In this document: one piece after another, positions 35,908 to 45,418 of the stretch
Numbering within the stretch: position 1 is the first letter of the stretch
Layout: each line of letters begins with the position of its first letter
NCBI RefSeq assembly: GCF_019039215.1
Contig: NZ_JAHNZZ010000001.1
Span: 2,645,598 to 2,709,597, forward strand
Reading direction: 5' to 3'
DNA: 64,000 nt
Origin: Bacillus sp. FJAT-29790
Lineage (GTDB): Bacteria > Bacillota > Bacilli > Bacillales > Cytobacillaceae
Translations under genes and position numbers: made by a program
The notes under the pieces: model-generated
Told to the model about the DNA's origin: nothing
The model's input: the letters and a program-made list of their open reading frames with translations, nothing else
Database searches by the model: none

Positions 35908-36476
35908 AGCTCGAAAGAATTCTGCCTTTTGCCCGACAATTACTTGAAAAAGCAGTCTCTCAAGGGGATATCGTAGTCGATGCCACGATGGGAAATGGGC
36001 ATGACACCTTATTTTTTGCTCATTTAACTGGACAGTCTGGCATGGTGTACGGCTTTGATATCCAGGAAGAGGCTGTTCTCAAAACCCAAAAACGCCTTGC
36101 AGAAAATGGCCTTTCCGATCGTGTCACACTATTTCATAAAGGGCATGAGCATATTCTAGCCAGCATCCCACCGATCCACCATGGGAAAATAACAGCGGCG
36201 ATTTTTAATTTAGGCTATTTGCCTGGTAGTGACAAAGCAATCGTGACGATGCCTGCAACAACGATTTCTGCTATTGAGCAGCTGCTAGAAATAATGGCGC
36301 CGGAAGGAATCATTGTGTTAGTTATTTATCATGGACATGAGGAAGGTGCTGTCGAAAGGGATAAACTTCTTCAATATGTAAAACAATTAGACCAAAAAGC
36401 AGTTCATGTTCTTCAATACCAATTTATTAACCAACAAAACAATCCGCCGTTTATTGTCGCGATTGAAAAAAGGTAG
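35904..36476 (+). CDS. ytqB: Class I SAM-dependent methyltransferase YtqB
   Basis: 190 residues. Motif I DATMGNGHDTLFFA (about 27-40) and motif II YGFDIQ (about 52-57) form the SAM site; NLGYLPGSDK (about 107-116) is the catalytic-region block. It begins at an ATGA overlap with ytqA. Known Bacillus YtqB proteins are rRNA/tRNA-type or unassigned methyltransferases. Confidence 0.88.
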   Translation: MKLERILPFARQLLEKAVSQGDIVVDATMGNGHDTLFFAHLTGQSGMVYGFDIQEEAVLKTQKRLAENGLSDRVTLFHKGHEHILASIPPIHHGKITAAIFNLGYLPGSDKAIVTMPATTISAIEQLLEIMAPEGIIVLVIYHGHEEGAVERDKLLQYVKQLDQKAVHVLQYQFINQQNNPPFIVAIEKR

Positions 36477-36494
36477 CATAGTTAGCGAATATTG

Positions 36495-36612
36495 AAAAAG
36501 TGGCCGATATATCCGAATAGTGGCTGATATATTCGAATAGTGGCCGATATATTCGAATAGTGGCCGATATATTCGAATAGTGGCTGATATATTCGAATAG
36601 TGGCCGATAATT
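36495..36612. repeat. TGGCCGATATATTCGAATAG array, 20-bp period
   Basis: Units begin at 36501, 36521, 36541, 36561, 36581 and 36601 (partial), exactly 20 bp apart, with C/T variation at the fourth base pair. Each holds the palindrome TATTCGAATA. It lies at the 3' side of ytqB, just before the shared terminator. Confidence 0.9.
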
Positions 36613-36635
36613 TAATATTACCTGATACTTTACAA

Positions 36636-36670
36636 GCAAAAAGCCTGCGGTTCGCAGGCTTTTTGCTTGT
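36636..36670. terminator. Bidirectional terminator between ytqB and ytpB
   Basis: Strong stem GCAAAAAGCCTGCG/CGCAGGCTTTTTGC with A/T runs on both sides, between convergent genes. Confidence 0.9.
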
Positions 36671-36681
36671 ACATTTCAATC

Positions 36682-37776
36682 CTATCTCACTAATGCTCTA
36701 AAAATACTCGCTGGAATCCACTTTTGCATTGTCCGGTAGGCCCTGCCATTCATATAAAAGAAAAAACTGATCATGCCTCCGGTTTTTATCATACTTTTTG
36801 CTAGCTTCCGTACATTTTTCTGTTTTCTTACTTTTTCATCAGATAAATAAATACCGAGTAGCCCGCGGTTTATCAATTGATGGAACCGTCTATGCGGAAG
36901 TCGCTCCGTATGCTTGTCCGCCTCCGAAACAAAGTGCTTCAGTCGATCAAATAGCTTCTCTTCATTTTCATAATAAAAGCAAAAATTCAAATCGCCGCCA
37001 GCACGATCCTCTTCTTGATCAATCAAATAATCCAATAATATATGCAAGCCCTGTATGTAAGGAAAATAGCCATTGCGAATTTTTTCGGCATAGCCCTTCT
37101 TAAAATCATCCCTCATTGCGTATGATATCAGGCAAAAAATGCCTAAAGTCGAACCGGAACAAGCTGAAAATTCATACCATTCCATTTCCGGGATTTGTTC
37201 CTTATATTCCTGGAACCAATCCTGAAGCCTTGGTACCCGCTCTTCTACCTTCACATGCTTGTGAATTTGCAAATCACAATAGTAGCGGCATAATTCCAAT
37301 AAATAGCCCTTGATTTCCCCGTAATCTCCCATTTCGGACAGAACATTCCTGCAAGTTGCGGCGAGGTCGGTCAAGTAGTTTCCATCATCCTGTTCCATCC
37401 GGAATCGATAATAATTTTTCGGGACTGCATCAATTGTTAATGCATCTGCCATCGACTCATGCAAGGCTGCAAAATCATCAGGATCCAGCGAAGTACTGCG
37501 ATCGCAAAGATTGTCCAGGTAATCACTGATCGTCTGATACGCAACGATGAACTTTATGGCCTCTGAATATTTTTCTTTCGCCATTAACGCCATAATTGCA
37601 CCGCCTTCACAATGAAAGGTCTTATGTTGAATGCTTGCTAGAGCCTGTTTTCTCAGCTCTTGATCTGGAATCGCTTCTGCTCGCATCTTCCAATAAGCTA
37701 ACTCCCGATGAACTGCAGGCAGAATTTTCCGATATACATTGGACATCAAACTGATTGGCATTGAAGGAACACTCAT
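36682..37776 (-). CDS. ytpB: Tetraprenyl-beta-curcumene synthase YtpB
   Basis: 364 residues, mostly helical, with the terpene-type acidic segment DYLDNLCDRSTSLDPDD (about 86-102). Length and neighbours (ytpA, ytqAB) match Bacillus YtpB, which makes sesquarterpene from tetraprenyl diphosphate and may affect membrane composition in spores or under antibiotic stress. AAGGGGGTG precedes the ATG. Confidence 0.85.
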   Translation of the reverse strand: MSVPSMPISLMSNVYRKILPAVHRELAYWKMRAEAIPDQELRKQALASIQHKTFHCEGGAIMALMAKEKYSEAIKFIVAYQTISDYLDNLCDRSTSLDPDDFAALHESMADALTIDAVPKNYYRFRMEQDDGNYLTDLAATCRNVLSEMGDYGEIKGYLLELCRYYCDLQIHKHVKVEERVPRLQDWFQEYKEQIPEMEWYEFSACSGSTLGIFCLISYAMRDDFKKGYAEKIRNGYFPYIQGLHILLDYLIDQEEDRAGGDLNFCFYYENEEKLFDRLKHFVSEADKHTERLPHRRFHQLINRGLLGIYLSDEKVRKQKNVRKLAKSMIKTGGMISFFFYMNGRAYRTMQKWIPASIFRALVR

Positions 37777-37830
37777 ATTCCCACCCCCTTAAGAAAAGCT
37801 TAAGCGCTATTCATAAAAGCTTTTACTTGC

Positions 37831-38637
37831 TTACTTTTCATTATGACCAAGCGCTTTTAATTGGCTATCAACGAAGTCCTTCGCGTACTCAAATACGTCA
37901 TCACGTTCCGGTTCATTAAAGATTTCATGATAGCATTTTGGCCACTCTTTAAAACGTTTTTCAGAAAAAGGCGCCTGGTTAAACCAATCGCTGACTGTTA
38001 TTTTATTAACAATCTTATCATCTCCCCCCTGCATAACGAGCAGCGGGACATCTTGAATTTTATTGAGATTAGCAAATCCAAGCTTAATCGCCTTCACTAT
38101 TTCACGATACCATCTAATAGACACTTTCGTTACATATAAGGTGTCATTTGAGTCAGCATCCCGAACATCTTTATTTCGTGTTGCCATATCTACTGAAATT
38201 CCTGATTTCATTCTTAAACTGGGCATAACAATATTTAACCCGAGTGAAATAATATCCAAAACCTTCGAAGGGGATGCTGCTAATCCTAGACATGGGGATG
38301 AAAGGATGACGCCCTTGAGGTTCAATCTTTCCTCCTGCAGCAAGCGAATGGCGATCAGCCCTCCCATACTATGCCCTAGAAGAAAAACAGGTAAATCAAA
38401 TTGGTAGGCAGCTTGTATCCAATCTTTCACTTCAAAAATATACTCATCAAAAGCATCGATATGGCCCCTTCTCGACCTTGTAGTCATCCCTTGGCCCGGA
38501 AGATCTCCCATAATGACATGAAAGCCTGATAACCGCCACATTTCAATCAGCCAGCCATAGCGGCGATGATGCTCCATCGCACCATGTATTATCACAATGA
38601 CTGCTTTAGCTTCTCCTTCAGCTTCCCATTTCCACAT
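37831..38637 (-). CDS. ytpA: YtpA-like lysophospholipase, alpha/beta hydrolase
   Basis: About 268 residues from ATG at 38637. The nucleophile elbow is GHSMGGL (Ser about 89); the oxyanion HGAMEHHRRYGW motif lies near 20-31; the C-terminal catalytic His is in KCYHEIFNEPERD. It resembles Bacillus YtpA, which has lysophospholipase activity and can yield bacilysocin. An upstream hydrophobic extension to 38757 is unsupported. It precedes ytpB on the same strand. Confidence 0.83.
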   Translation of the reverse strand: MWKWEAEGEAKAVIVIIHGAMEHHRRYGWLIEMWRLSGFHVIMGDLPGQGMTTRSRRGHIDAFDEYIFEVKDWIQAAYQFDLPVFLLGHSMGGLIAIRLLQEERLNLKGVILSSPCLGLAASPSKVLDIISLGLNIVMPSLRMKSGISVDMATRNKDVRDADSNDTLYVTKVSIRWYREIVKAIKLGFANLNKIQDVPLLVMQGGDDKIVNKITVSDWFNQAPFSEKRFKEWPKCYHEIFNEPERDDVFEYAKDFVDSQLKALGHNEK

Positions 38638-39083
38638 AGTCCTTCCCCCAAACCTTTGAATTGACACAAACAATATGCCTACTATACCAAAATTTAATAT
38701 GAATATTAATTTAATTTCAACAAAACCACACAATAAAGCGAATGTGAGCGTAGCCAAGAGATATAAAATTTTTAAATCATTATCATTTATTTGCCAATGT
38801 AATTAGCTAGACTCTCTAATTTAAACGCAGCTCTGCCCTTTTTCTTTGTATTTAAATTATAGCTTAGAAGCTGCATTTAATCACATTAAAGTATTAACAA
38901 CAATAGAGGTTTTTACCTCATACTCATTTTTAATGAAAAGCCTTATCCATGCATATTCCGGGTGCATCCCTCCTTATTCCTAAAAGAATCGGTGCCAGTT
39001 AGCCTTTGATCATTGTCTATACCCCTGATTTCTGGCTTCTATGGTAAACTATTTAGGATACTTTTTTTAAAGGAGAGTGTAAA

Positions 39084-39593
39084 ATGATCTACCCATATAA
39101 AGGAAAAACGCCTAAAATAGCTGAATCGGCATTTATTGCAGATTACGTAACGATTTCAGGGGATGTCGAAATCGGAGATGAATCAAGTGTGTGGTTCAAC
39201 ACGGTCATAAGAGGAGATATCGCCCCTACGATTATCGGAAAAAGAGTAAATATTCAAGATAATTCGGTCCTTCACCAAAGCCCGAATAATCCTCTCATTC
39301 TTGAAGATGAGGTCTCAGTGGGCCATCAAGTCATTCTACATAGCTGCATCATCCGCCGTAAGGCTCTTATTGGCATGGGCACGATCATCCTAGATCAAGC
39401 AGAAATAGGTGAGGGAGCATTCATCGGTGCTGGCAGCCTTGTTCCTCAAGGTAAAAAAATACCGCCGAATACGCTCGCTTTTGGTAGACCCGCAAAGGTT
39501 ATCCGAAAATTAACTCCTGAAGATATTCAAGAGAGGGAACGGATAAGCAAGGAATATACGGAAAGAGGCCAGTATTATAAGTCATTAAAATAA
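39084..39593 (+). CDS. ytoA: Gamma-carbonic-anhydrase-like protein YtoA
   Basis: 169 residues of the hexapeptide-repeat, left-handed beta-helix type (EIGDESSVWFNTVIRGD, VGHQVILHSC). Likely metal His residues are in LHQSP (about 75) and GHQVILH (about 92-98). The gamma-CA class members bind metal, though Bacillus YtoA activity is unclear. The start follows AAAGGAGAG. Gap 38638-39083 shows only promoter-like AT-rich DNA. Confidence 0.86.
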   Translation: MIYPYKGKTPKIAESAFIADYVTISGDVEIGDESSVWFNTVIRGDIAPTIIGKRVNIQDNSVLHQSPNNPLILEDEVSVGHQVILHSCIIRRKALIGMGTIILDQAEIGEGAFIGAGSLVPQGKKIPPNTLAFGRPAKVIRKLTPEDIQERERISKEYTERGQYYKSLK

Positions 39594-39727
39594 GGAAAGC
39601 ATTTTTGTGCTTAATCAGATCGTTACCTTACTTTTCCCAAGGAATGACAATTCTAATCCCTTTCCAATTTTGCTAACGCTATTTGCGATATAATTGATAA
39701 AAATAGGGTATCAACGAAATTAGCAAA

Positions 39728-39768
39728 ATAAAAACAGGAGCTGCACATAAATAGCAGCTCCCGTTTTC
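39728..39768 (-). terminator. metK terminator
   Basis: Stem ACAGGAGCTGC/GCAGCTCCCGT followed by a T-rich run on the minus strand, next to the metK stop. Confidence 0.82.
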
Positions 39769-39777
39769 GTTATTGAA

Positions 39778-40980
39778 TTATTTTTGTAATGCTTCAGTGC
39801 GTAAAGTATCTGCTTTATCCGTACGCTCCCAAGGAAGATCAATATCCGTACGGCCAAAGTGTCCATAAGCAGCCGTTTGTTTGTAGATCGGACGACGTAG
39901 GTTAAGCATATTGATGATCCCAGCTGGACGAAGATCAAAGTTGTTACGAACAACGTTAACTAAAATATCTTCGTCTACCTTTCCTGTACCGAAAGTCTCG
40001 ATTGCGATCGAAACAGGTTGTGCCACACCAATAGCATAAGCAAGCTGAACTTCTACTTTGTCAGCTAAACCAGCAGCCACGATGTTTTTCGCAACATAAC
40101 GGGCTGCATAGGCAGCAGAACGGTCAACCTTTGTAGGATCCTTACCAGAGAAAGCACCACCGCCATGACGGGCGTAACCGCCGTAAGTATCAACGATGAT
40201 TTTGCGCCCTGTTAGACCAGCATCACCTTGAGGCCCACCGATAACAAAACGACCTGTTGGGTTAATAAAATACTTTGTATTTTCATCGATTAGTTCACTT
40301 GGAACAACCGGGTTAATGACATATTCTTTTAGATTGCGCTGAATTTGCTCCAGGCTGATTTCCGGATGATGCTGAGTGGAAATAACAATCGTATCAATTC
40401 GAACCGGCTTGTTATTTTCATCATATTCAACCGTTACCTGTGTTTTTCCATCTGGGCGAAGGTAAGGAAGAATTTCTTCTTTACGGACTTCTGTTAATCG
40501 ACGAGCTAATTTATGGGCTAATGAAATTGGAAGTGGCATTAGTTCTTTTGTTTCATTGCAGGCAAACCCGAACATTAACCCTTGGTCTCCGGCACCGATT
40601 GCCTCGATTTCTTCTTCTGTCATTTGACCTTCTCGTGCTTCTAAAGCTTGGTCAACTCCCATCGCGATATCAGCAGACTGCTCATCAATCGAAGTTAAAA
40701 CCGAGCAAGTTTCAGAATCGAAACCATATTTCGCACGCGTGTAACCAATTTCTTTCACCGTCTCACGAACGATCTTTGGAATATCTACATATGTAGATGT
40801 AGTAATTTCTCCTGCAACTAAAACAAGCCCAGTCGTTACAGAAGTTTCAGCAGCAACGCGGGCATTCGCATCTTTCGCTAAAATTGCATCTAAAATAGCA
40901 TCAGAAATTTGGTCACAAATTTTATCCGGATGACCTTCAGTAACTGATTCAGAAGTAAACAAACGACGTTTTGTTGACAT
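39778..40980 (-). CDS. metK: S-adenosylmethionine synthetase
   Basis: 400 residues, standard length. Signatures are [13 protein letters not shown] (about 16-28), the ATP/methionine-binding GAGDQG (about 119-124) and [16 protein letters not shown] (about 270-285). It makes SAM from methionine and ATP. It is controlled by the S-box leader 240 bases upstream. The start follows AGGAGG. Confidence 0.98.
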   Translation of the reverse strand: MSTKRRLFTSESVTEGHPDKICDQISDAILDAILAKDANARVAAETSVTTGLVLVAGEITTSTYVDIPKIVRETVKEIGYTRAKYGFDSETCSVLTSIDEQSADIAMGVDQALEAREGQMTEEEIEAIGAGDQGLMFGFACNETKELMPLPISLAHKLARRLTEVRKEEILPYLRPDGKTQVTVEYDENNKPVRIDTIVISTQHHPEISLEQIQRNLKEYVINPVVPSELIDENTKYFINPTGRFVIGGPQGDAGLTGRKIIVDTYGGYARHGGGAFSGKDPTKVDRSAAYAARYVAKNIVAAGLADKVEVQLAYAIGVAQPVSIAIETFGTGKVDEDILVNVVRNNFDLRPAGIINMLNLRRPIYKQTAAYGHFGRTDIDLPWERTDKADTLRTEALQK

Positions 40981-41154
40981 CTGACTTCCTCCTTATTTAT
41001 AAGATTACTTTTCCCAAAGGTAATCTTTATTGATACGGTACTCATTCCCTAAGTAGTATGAAATAAACATGATGTTTTTAGTCACCAGACCCATTTGATC
41101 TGCTGGAGATTAAAACTCTCATAGATAGTACATTCCAAAAGCCGTCCATCAAAA

Positions 41155-41340
41155 TGCACAAACAAAAAACCTTTCCTAATGTGAAAAGGTTGAAAGCAAA
41201 TCGATTCGCGCCTTTCACTCTTATCGTTCAAGGAATTAAATCCTTGCGTCAGGTTAGCACCTTTGCTCCCAAAAAAGCAGTAGCAGGTTGCTGGGTTTCA
41301 TAGGGCCTGTCCCTCCACCAGCTCGGGATAAGAGAGTATC
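41155..41340 (-). promoter_or_regulatory. SAM-I riboswitch (S-box) of metK
   Basis: Minus strand shows the S-box core CTCTTATCC, GGTGGAGGGAC, GGCCCTATGAAACCC, GCAACC, then GGTGCTAACCTGACGCAAGG and the closing GATAAGAG (aptamer about 41221-41335). A terminator AACCTTTTCACATTAGGAAAGG plus TTTTTT follows at 41161-41192 (read in two pieces). SAM binding would stop transcription before metK. Confidence 0.95.
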
Positions 41341-41429
41341 CGTTCAAGGGTAAATGATAACTTATTTCAGCAAATGATGTCAATAAATATTTCATGACTC
41401 GTGCAGTTTTTTATAAAGAAAAAATTAGA

Positions 41430-41650
41430 CTGTGATTGTAAACTTTGTTGCTATCTAAGTAAAAGGTGGTCTAGTTGAATTCCGCTCCAGGAGCTCGCTT
41501 TCCGCGGGGCGGGTGGTGAGCCCCCTCGGCGCCTTACGCCTGTGGGGGCTCACCTGTCCCGCTGCTCCCGCTGGAGTCTCGCACCTTCCGCTCCAATCAA
41601 CTACATACATACTTAATTAAAAACAACAATCATTTAGAATACAGCCTAAA
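41430..41650. repeat. MITE-like element, family 1 (long copy)
   Basis: Begins AGACTGTGATTGTAAAC and ends TAGAATACAGCCTAAA. Outer arms AGTTGAATTCCGCTCC...CCGCTCCAATCAACT enclose the strong hairpin GGTGAGCCCCCTCGGCGC / GCCTGTGGGGGCTCACC. A near-identical copy lies at 60000-60220. Confidence 0.9.
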
Positions 41651-41651
41651 A

Positions 41652-42032
41652 TTATAAAGAGCAGCTCCCATCTTCACATTTTCTTTTTAGAAATTTATGT
41701 CTGTTTTTTGCTATCCATTTATAAATAGGATTTCCGATCAAAGGAGAGAAGGGGATGAACAAAATAACGCCCATTAATATAGTAGAAGGAAAAAGCACAA
41801 GGATGTGTCTGATTGCATAATAACCTTTCAGTACTTTTCCGCTAGAGGTAATAATATGGAGCTCTTTTCTTAATTCCATTTGATCAAATAATACCACTTG
41901 TGACTGTGCTGTCTTTTCATATTCCTGCAAGGAAACCCAATAAACCTTACCGAGCCAGTCAAGTTTTTCAAAAATTCGTTTCGACTTTCTGCATAATGAA
42001 CATGTTCCGTCGTATAACGCGATCGTTTTCAT
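41652..42032 (-). CDS. DCC-type thiol-disulfide oxidoreductase (DUF393)
   Basis: 126 residues from ATG at 42032. The DxxCxxC motif is DGTCSLC (Cys11, Cys14) at the front of a thioredoxin-like fold, and a hydrophobic stretch lies at about 85-105. Family members are unassigned redox proteins, some membrane-linked. A TTG at 42050 is not preferred because the ribosome site AGGA lies after it. Confidence 0.78.
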   Translation of the reverse strand: MKTIALYDGTCSLCRKSKRIFEKLDWLGKVYWVSLQEYEKTAQSQVVLFDQMELRKELHIITSSGKVLKGYYAIRHILVLFPSTILMGVILFIPFSPLIGNPIYKWIAKNRHKFLKRKCEDGSCSL

Positions 42033-42151
42033 ATGATCAATCCTATCCAATGTTTTTACAGATACTAATTGTAATTAGTACGAAACCCAATTGTGACAAA
42101 TTCATTATTTTAAGGAAAACTTTATCCATTAGTATAGACTAATTCGTTTAA

Positions 42152-42162
42152 TGTGTTATACT
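42152..42162 (+). promoter_or_regulatory. Possible CcpN box overlapping pckA -10
   Basis: TGTGTTATACT fits the TRTGHYATAYW pattern I recall for the gluconeogenesis repressor CcpN, and overlaps TATACT as a possible -10. pckA is a known CcpN target in B. subtilis. Confidence 0.45.
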
Positions 42163-42221
42163 AATTAAAAAGATGTAATCACTTTCAAAAACAAAAACGG
42201 ATAAAGGAAGGTATTCATCAG

Positions 42222-43808
42222 ATGAATTCTGTAAGCACACCTAATAAATTAAGCGAATTATTAAAAGGTAATAATATTCACGTTCAGTTGTCTGTTCCTC
42301 AGCTTGTGGAAAAGGTTTTAAATCGTAATGAGGGATCACTTACTTCAACCGGAGCAGTTCGTGCGACTACCGGAAAGTATACTGGCCGTTCTCCTAAAGA
42401 TAAATACATTGTCGAAGAAGCCATCTCTAAAGATAAAGTTGACTGGGGCAGCGTAAACCAGCCTATCTCGGAAGACGTTTTCTCTAACCTATATAATAAA
42501 GTATTAAGCTACTTAAAAGATAGAGATGAAGTTTTTGTTTTTAAAGGTTTTGCTGGCGCAGATAAAAAACATCGGATGCCGATTCAAGTCATTAATGAGT
42601 ATGCATGGCATAATCTTTTTGCGCATCAATTATTTATTCGCCCTGTAGAAGAAGAATTATTAGATCATAAACCTGAATTTACAGTCATTTCGGCACCAAA
42701 TTTTAAAGCTGACCCAGCAGTGGACGGAACAGCATCAGAAACATTTATTATCGTATCCTTCGAACATCGTACAGTATTAATTGGCGGTACTGAATATGCA
42801 GGAGAAATGAAGAAATCGATCTTCTCCATTATGAACTACCTGCTTCCTGAAAACGGCATTTTACCGATGCATTGTTCTGCAAACGTTGGCCTCGAAGGGG
42901 ATGTCGCTTTATTCTTCGGTCTATCTGGAACGGGTAAAACGACTTTATCAGCAGATCCGAATCGCCGTTTGATCGGTGATGATGAGCACGGCTGGTCTCC
43001 AAACGGCGTATTCAACATCGAAGGCGGCTGCTATGCAAAATGCATTAACTTATCTCGTGAAAAGGAACCGCAAATTTTCGATGCTATTCGCTTTGGCGCT
43101 GTGTTAGAAAACGTTGTGATCAATAGCGAGACGCGTGTAGCTGATTATGATGACAACACACTTACTGAAAACACGCGGGCAGCTTACCCACTGCAAGCGA
43201 TCGATAATATCGTTGATCCAAGCATTGCAGGTCATCCAAATACGATTGTGTTTTTAACAGCTGACGCTTTCGGCGTATTGCCTCCAATCGCAAAATTAAC
43301 GAAAGAACAAGCAATGTACCATTTCTTAAGTGGATACACTTCGAAGCTTGCTGGTACAGAGCGCGGTATTACCTCACCGCAAGCAACATTCTCAACTTGC
43401 TTTGGCTCTCCATTCCTGCCGCTTCCTGCAACGGAGTATGCAGAAATGCTTGGCAAGAAAATTGATGAGCATAATGCGAAAGTATTCCTTGTGAACACTG
43501 GCTGGACTGGCGGAGAATACGGTGTCGGTAACCGCATGAAGCTACCTTACACTCGTGCAATGGTTCAATCTGCATTAGAAGGCGAATTAAACAATGTAGA
43601 AACAATTAAAGACGAAATTTTCGGCCTTGAAATTCCTCTTCATGTACCGGGCGTGCCTGATGAAGTTCTTCAGCCTAATAGAACTTGGAATGATCAAGAA
43701 GCCTATGTAGCGAAAGCGAAGGAATTAGCTGCTAAATTCCGCGAAAACTTCAAGAAATTTGCTAACGTTTCTTCTGAAATAGTGGAAAAAGGCGGTCCTA
43801 CTGCTTAA
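42222..43808 (+). CDS. pckA: ATP-dependent phosphoenolpyruvate carboxykinase
   Basis: 528 residues. The kinase P-loop is [11 protein letters not shown] (about 234-244), preceded by the metal/oxaloacetate region [14 protein letters not shown] and followed by DDEHGW. It converts oxaloacetate to PEP for gluconeogenesis. The start follows AAGGAAGG. Confidence 0.97.
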   Translation: MNSVSTPNKLSELLKGNNIHVQLSVPQLVEKVLNRNEGSLTSTGAVRATTGKYTGRSPKDKYIVEEAISKDKVDWGSVNQPISEDVFSNLYNKVLSYLKDRDEVFVFKGFAGADKKHRMPIQVINEYAWHNLFAHQLFIRPVEEELLDHKPEFTVISAPNFKADPAVDGTASETFIIVSFEHRTVLIGGTEYAGEMKKSIFSIMNYLLPENGILPMHCSANVGLEGDVALFFGLSGTGKTTLSADPNRRLIGDDEHGWSPNGVFNIEGGCYAKCINLSREKEPQIFDAIRFGAVLENVVINSETRVADYDDNTLTENTRAAYPLQAIDNIVDPSIAGHPNTIVFLTADAFGVLPPIAKLTKEQAMYHFLSGYTSKLAGTERGITSPQATFSTCFGSPFLPLPATEYAEMLGKKIDEHNAKVFLVNTGWTGGEYGVGNRMKLPYTRAMVQSALEGELNNVETIKDEIFGLEIPLHVPGVPDEVLQPNRTWNDQEAYVAKAKELAAKFRENFKKFANVSSEIVEKGGPTA

Positions 43809-43811
43809 TAT

Positions 43812-43853
43812 CGAAACCGGAATTACCCATTAAAAGGCAATTCCGGTTTTTAT
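43812..43853 (+). terminator. pckA terminator
   Basis: Stem AAACCGGAATT/AATTCCGGTTT followed by TTATTTT on the plus strand. Confidence 0.88.
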
Positions 43854-43868
43854 TTTGGCTCAATTCTA

Positions 43869-44016
43869 AAGGCTATTTTCGCATATATTGTTGTTTTTAG
43901 CCTAAAAAGTTTGCCCGTTGATTTCCGCTGCGGGCACTTGCTTTCCGCTCCAATCAACTCAGATTATTAAATAAAAATCACTTATAAAAGCAACAAACTT
44001 TACGAACACAGCCTTA
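43869..44016. repeat. MITE-like element, family 1 (short copy)
   Basis: Starts AAGGCTATTTTCGCATATAT and ends TTTACGAACACAGCCTT, a clear terminal inverted repeat. The middle has GTTGATTTCCGCTGCGGGC and CCGCTCCAATCAACT; the large central hairpin is absent. Confidence 0.88.
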
Positions 44017-44023
44017 CTAAAAG

Positions 44024-44390
44024 ATTGTTGCTTTATAGCACCAAACGAGTTTTAGATCCTCATCCCCCCTTCATGAGGATCGCTTTTCTCTTTTTGAGTA
44101 GATTTTGGTCCTCATAACGCCTTCATGAGAACCATTTTTCTATTTTTGAGTGGATTTCGGTCCTCATAACGCCTTCATGAGAACCGTTTTTACATTTTTG
44201 AGTAGATTTTGGCCCTCATAACGCCTTCATGAGAACCGTTTTTACATTTTCGAGTAAATTTTGGCCCTCATAACGCCTTCATGAGAACCGTTTTTCCATT
44301 TTCGAGTAAATTTTGGCCCTCATAACGCCTTCATGAGAACCGTTTTTACATTTTTGAGTGGATTTCGGTCCCCTTGAAACTCTATTGGTG
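44024..44390. repeat. Tandem array, exact 52-bp period, 6 units
   Basis: CTCAT starts recur at 44059, 44111, 44163, 44215, 44267 and 44319, exactly 52 bp apart. Each unit holds CTCATAACGCCTTCATGAG, a small inverted repeat, followed by AACCGTTTTTACATTTTTGAG. A final degraded unit ends near 44390. The leading ATTGTTGCTTTATAGC is shared with 27359. Confidence 0.93.
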
Positions 44391-44455
44391 ACCTTTTTCA
44401 CCTTTTTAAAATAATTGATAGTACTTAAAAGCAACAAAGTATTTGAAAAGAGCCT

Positions 44456-45418
44456 TTATTTTTTATCGTCCTTCCGCACCTCAATTGAAGAAGATTGATT
44501 CAATATCGTCATTCTGTACTTTCCGCTTTTCTTAAGTGTTAGGTCACCTGAATACATAGAAATATTCTGGCCATTATCAGCTTTTATATAATCTGTCTTA
44601 TCCTTGAAAATAAAGGTTGCCTTCGTACCATCTTCTAATCTAAATAACTCCAACTTAAGCTTTTCAGGTAAATCGGCGCCCTCAACTTCGAGAGATACAT
44701 CCTCATAAACACCTGCTAGCAGGTCCTCCTGAGAAATCAATATGGTGGAGTTGCCTACTTTTACATATGGTTCTTTTACACCGATTGAAAACTCTGCATA
44801 GGGTTCATCTTCAAGGAAGAATTGTAATTTCCAAATGCCTGGTTTCGAAAAAACTGGAAAGCTTGTAACGGCATGAGCATCGGAGCCGTATATTCCCCCG
44901 CTTAATTTAAGAAATGCCAATTCCTGGGTAAGACCTGAATCAATATGGACAGCTTCAATTTTCATATCTTTATATAATAATTTTTCCTCATCTCCCCATA
45001 TATAAACCATTATTTTACTAACGCTGCGATAGTCATCTGCAATCCATTCAGGGGGACTAAGCAGACTGACTTTATTAGGAATTCCAAAGTTAGAATCAGC
45101 ATGATGGGGATTGCCTTTTTCATCTATAAGAGCAAAATAAACGCCGCTTTCCCCTATCTCAACATTTGTTCCGAAACGTAAATCCTTATCGCTCCCTATA
45201 CTGTCAATTAACAAAACAGGCACAAGGATAAAAATAGCCAAAAGCGCTCCTAATATACCTATTTTTTGCCAATTAAAGCTAAACTTTCTCTCCTTGACTT
45301 TATGGTTCCTAATATTAAGGATGATTTTATTTCGTTGCTCACTAGTTAATTCATGGTCCGGGAACTCTTTCATTTTCTCCAACAATTTTTTATCTGAAAG
45401 ATGCGGCATCCTGCTCAT
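44456..45418 (-). CDS. Membrane protein downstream of ECF sigma, anti-sigma-like
   Basis: 320 residues. A cytoplasmic N-terminal part (about 1-52) is followed by one membrane helix (about 53-70) and a large outer domain with beta-rich character. It overlaps the ECF sigma gene by 29 bases, the usual arrangement for an anti-sigma factor. No ZAS (HxxxCxxC) motif is visible in the N-terminus, so the binding mode would differ from zinc anti-sigmas. Similar to DUF4871-type proteins. Confidence 0.65.
   Translation of the reverse strand: MSRMPHLSDKKLLEKMKEFPDHELTSEQRNKIILNIRNHKVKERKFSFNWQKIGILGALLAIFILVPVLLIDSIGSDKDLRFGTNVEIGESGVYFALIDEKGNPHHADSNFGIPNKVSLLSPPEWIADDYRSVSKIMVYIWGDEEKLLYKDMKIEAVHIDSGLTQELAFLKLSGGIYGSDAHAVTSFPVFSKPGIWKLQFFLEDEPYAEFSIGVKEPYVKVGNSTILISQEDLLAGVYEDVSLEVEGADLPEKLKLELFRLEDGTKATFIFKDKTDYIKADNGQNISMYSGDLTLKKSGKYRMTILNQSSSIEVRKDDKK

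Noticed and set aside
36495-36612. CRISPR array
   Set aside because: Simple 20-bp tandem repeat without spacers.
37831-38757. Hydrophobic N-terminal extension of ytpA
   Set aside because: No ribosome site and not expected for YtpA; the ATG at 38637 fits the family start.
44024-44390. CRISPR array
   Set aside because: Units are near-identical over the full 52 bp with no unique spacers and no cas genes nearby.
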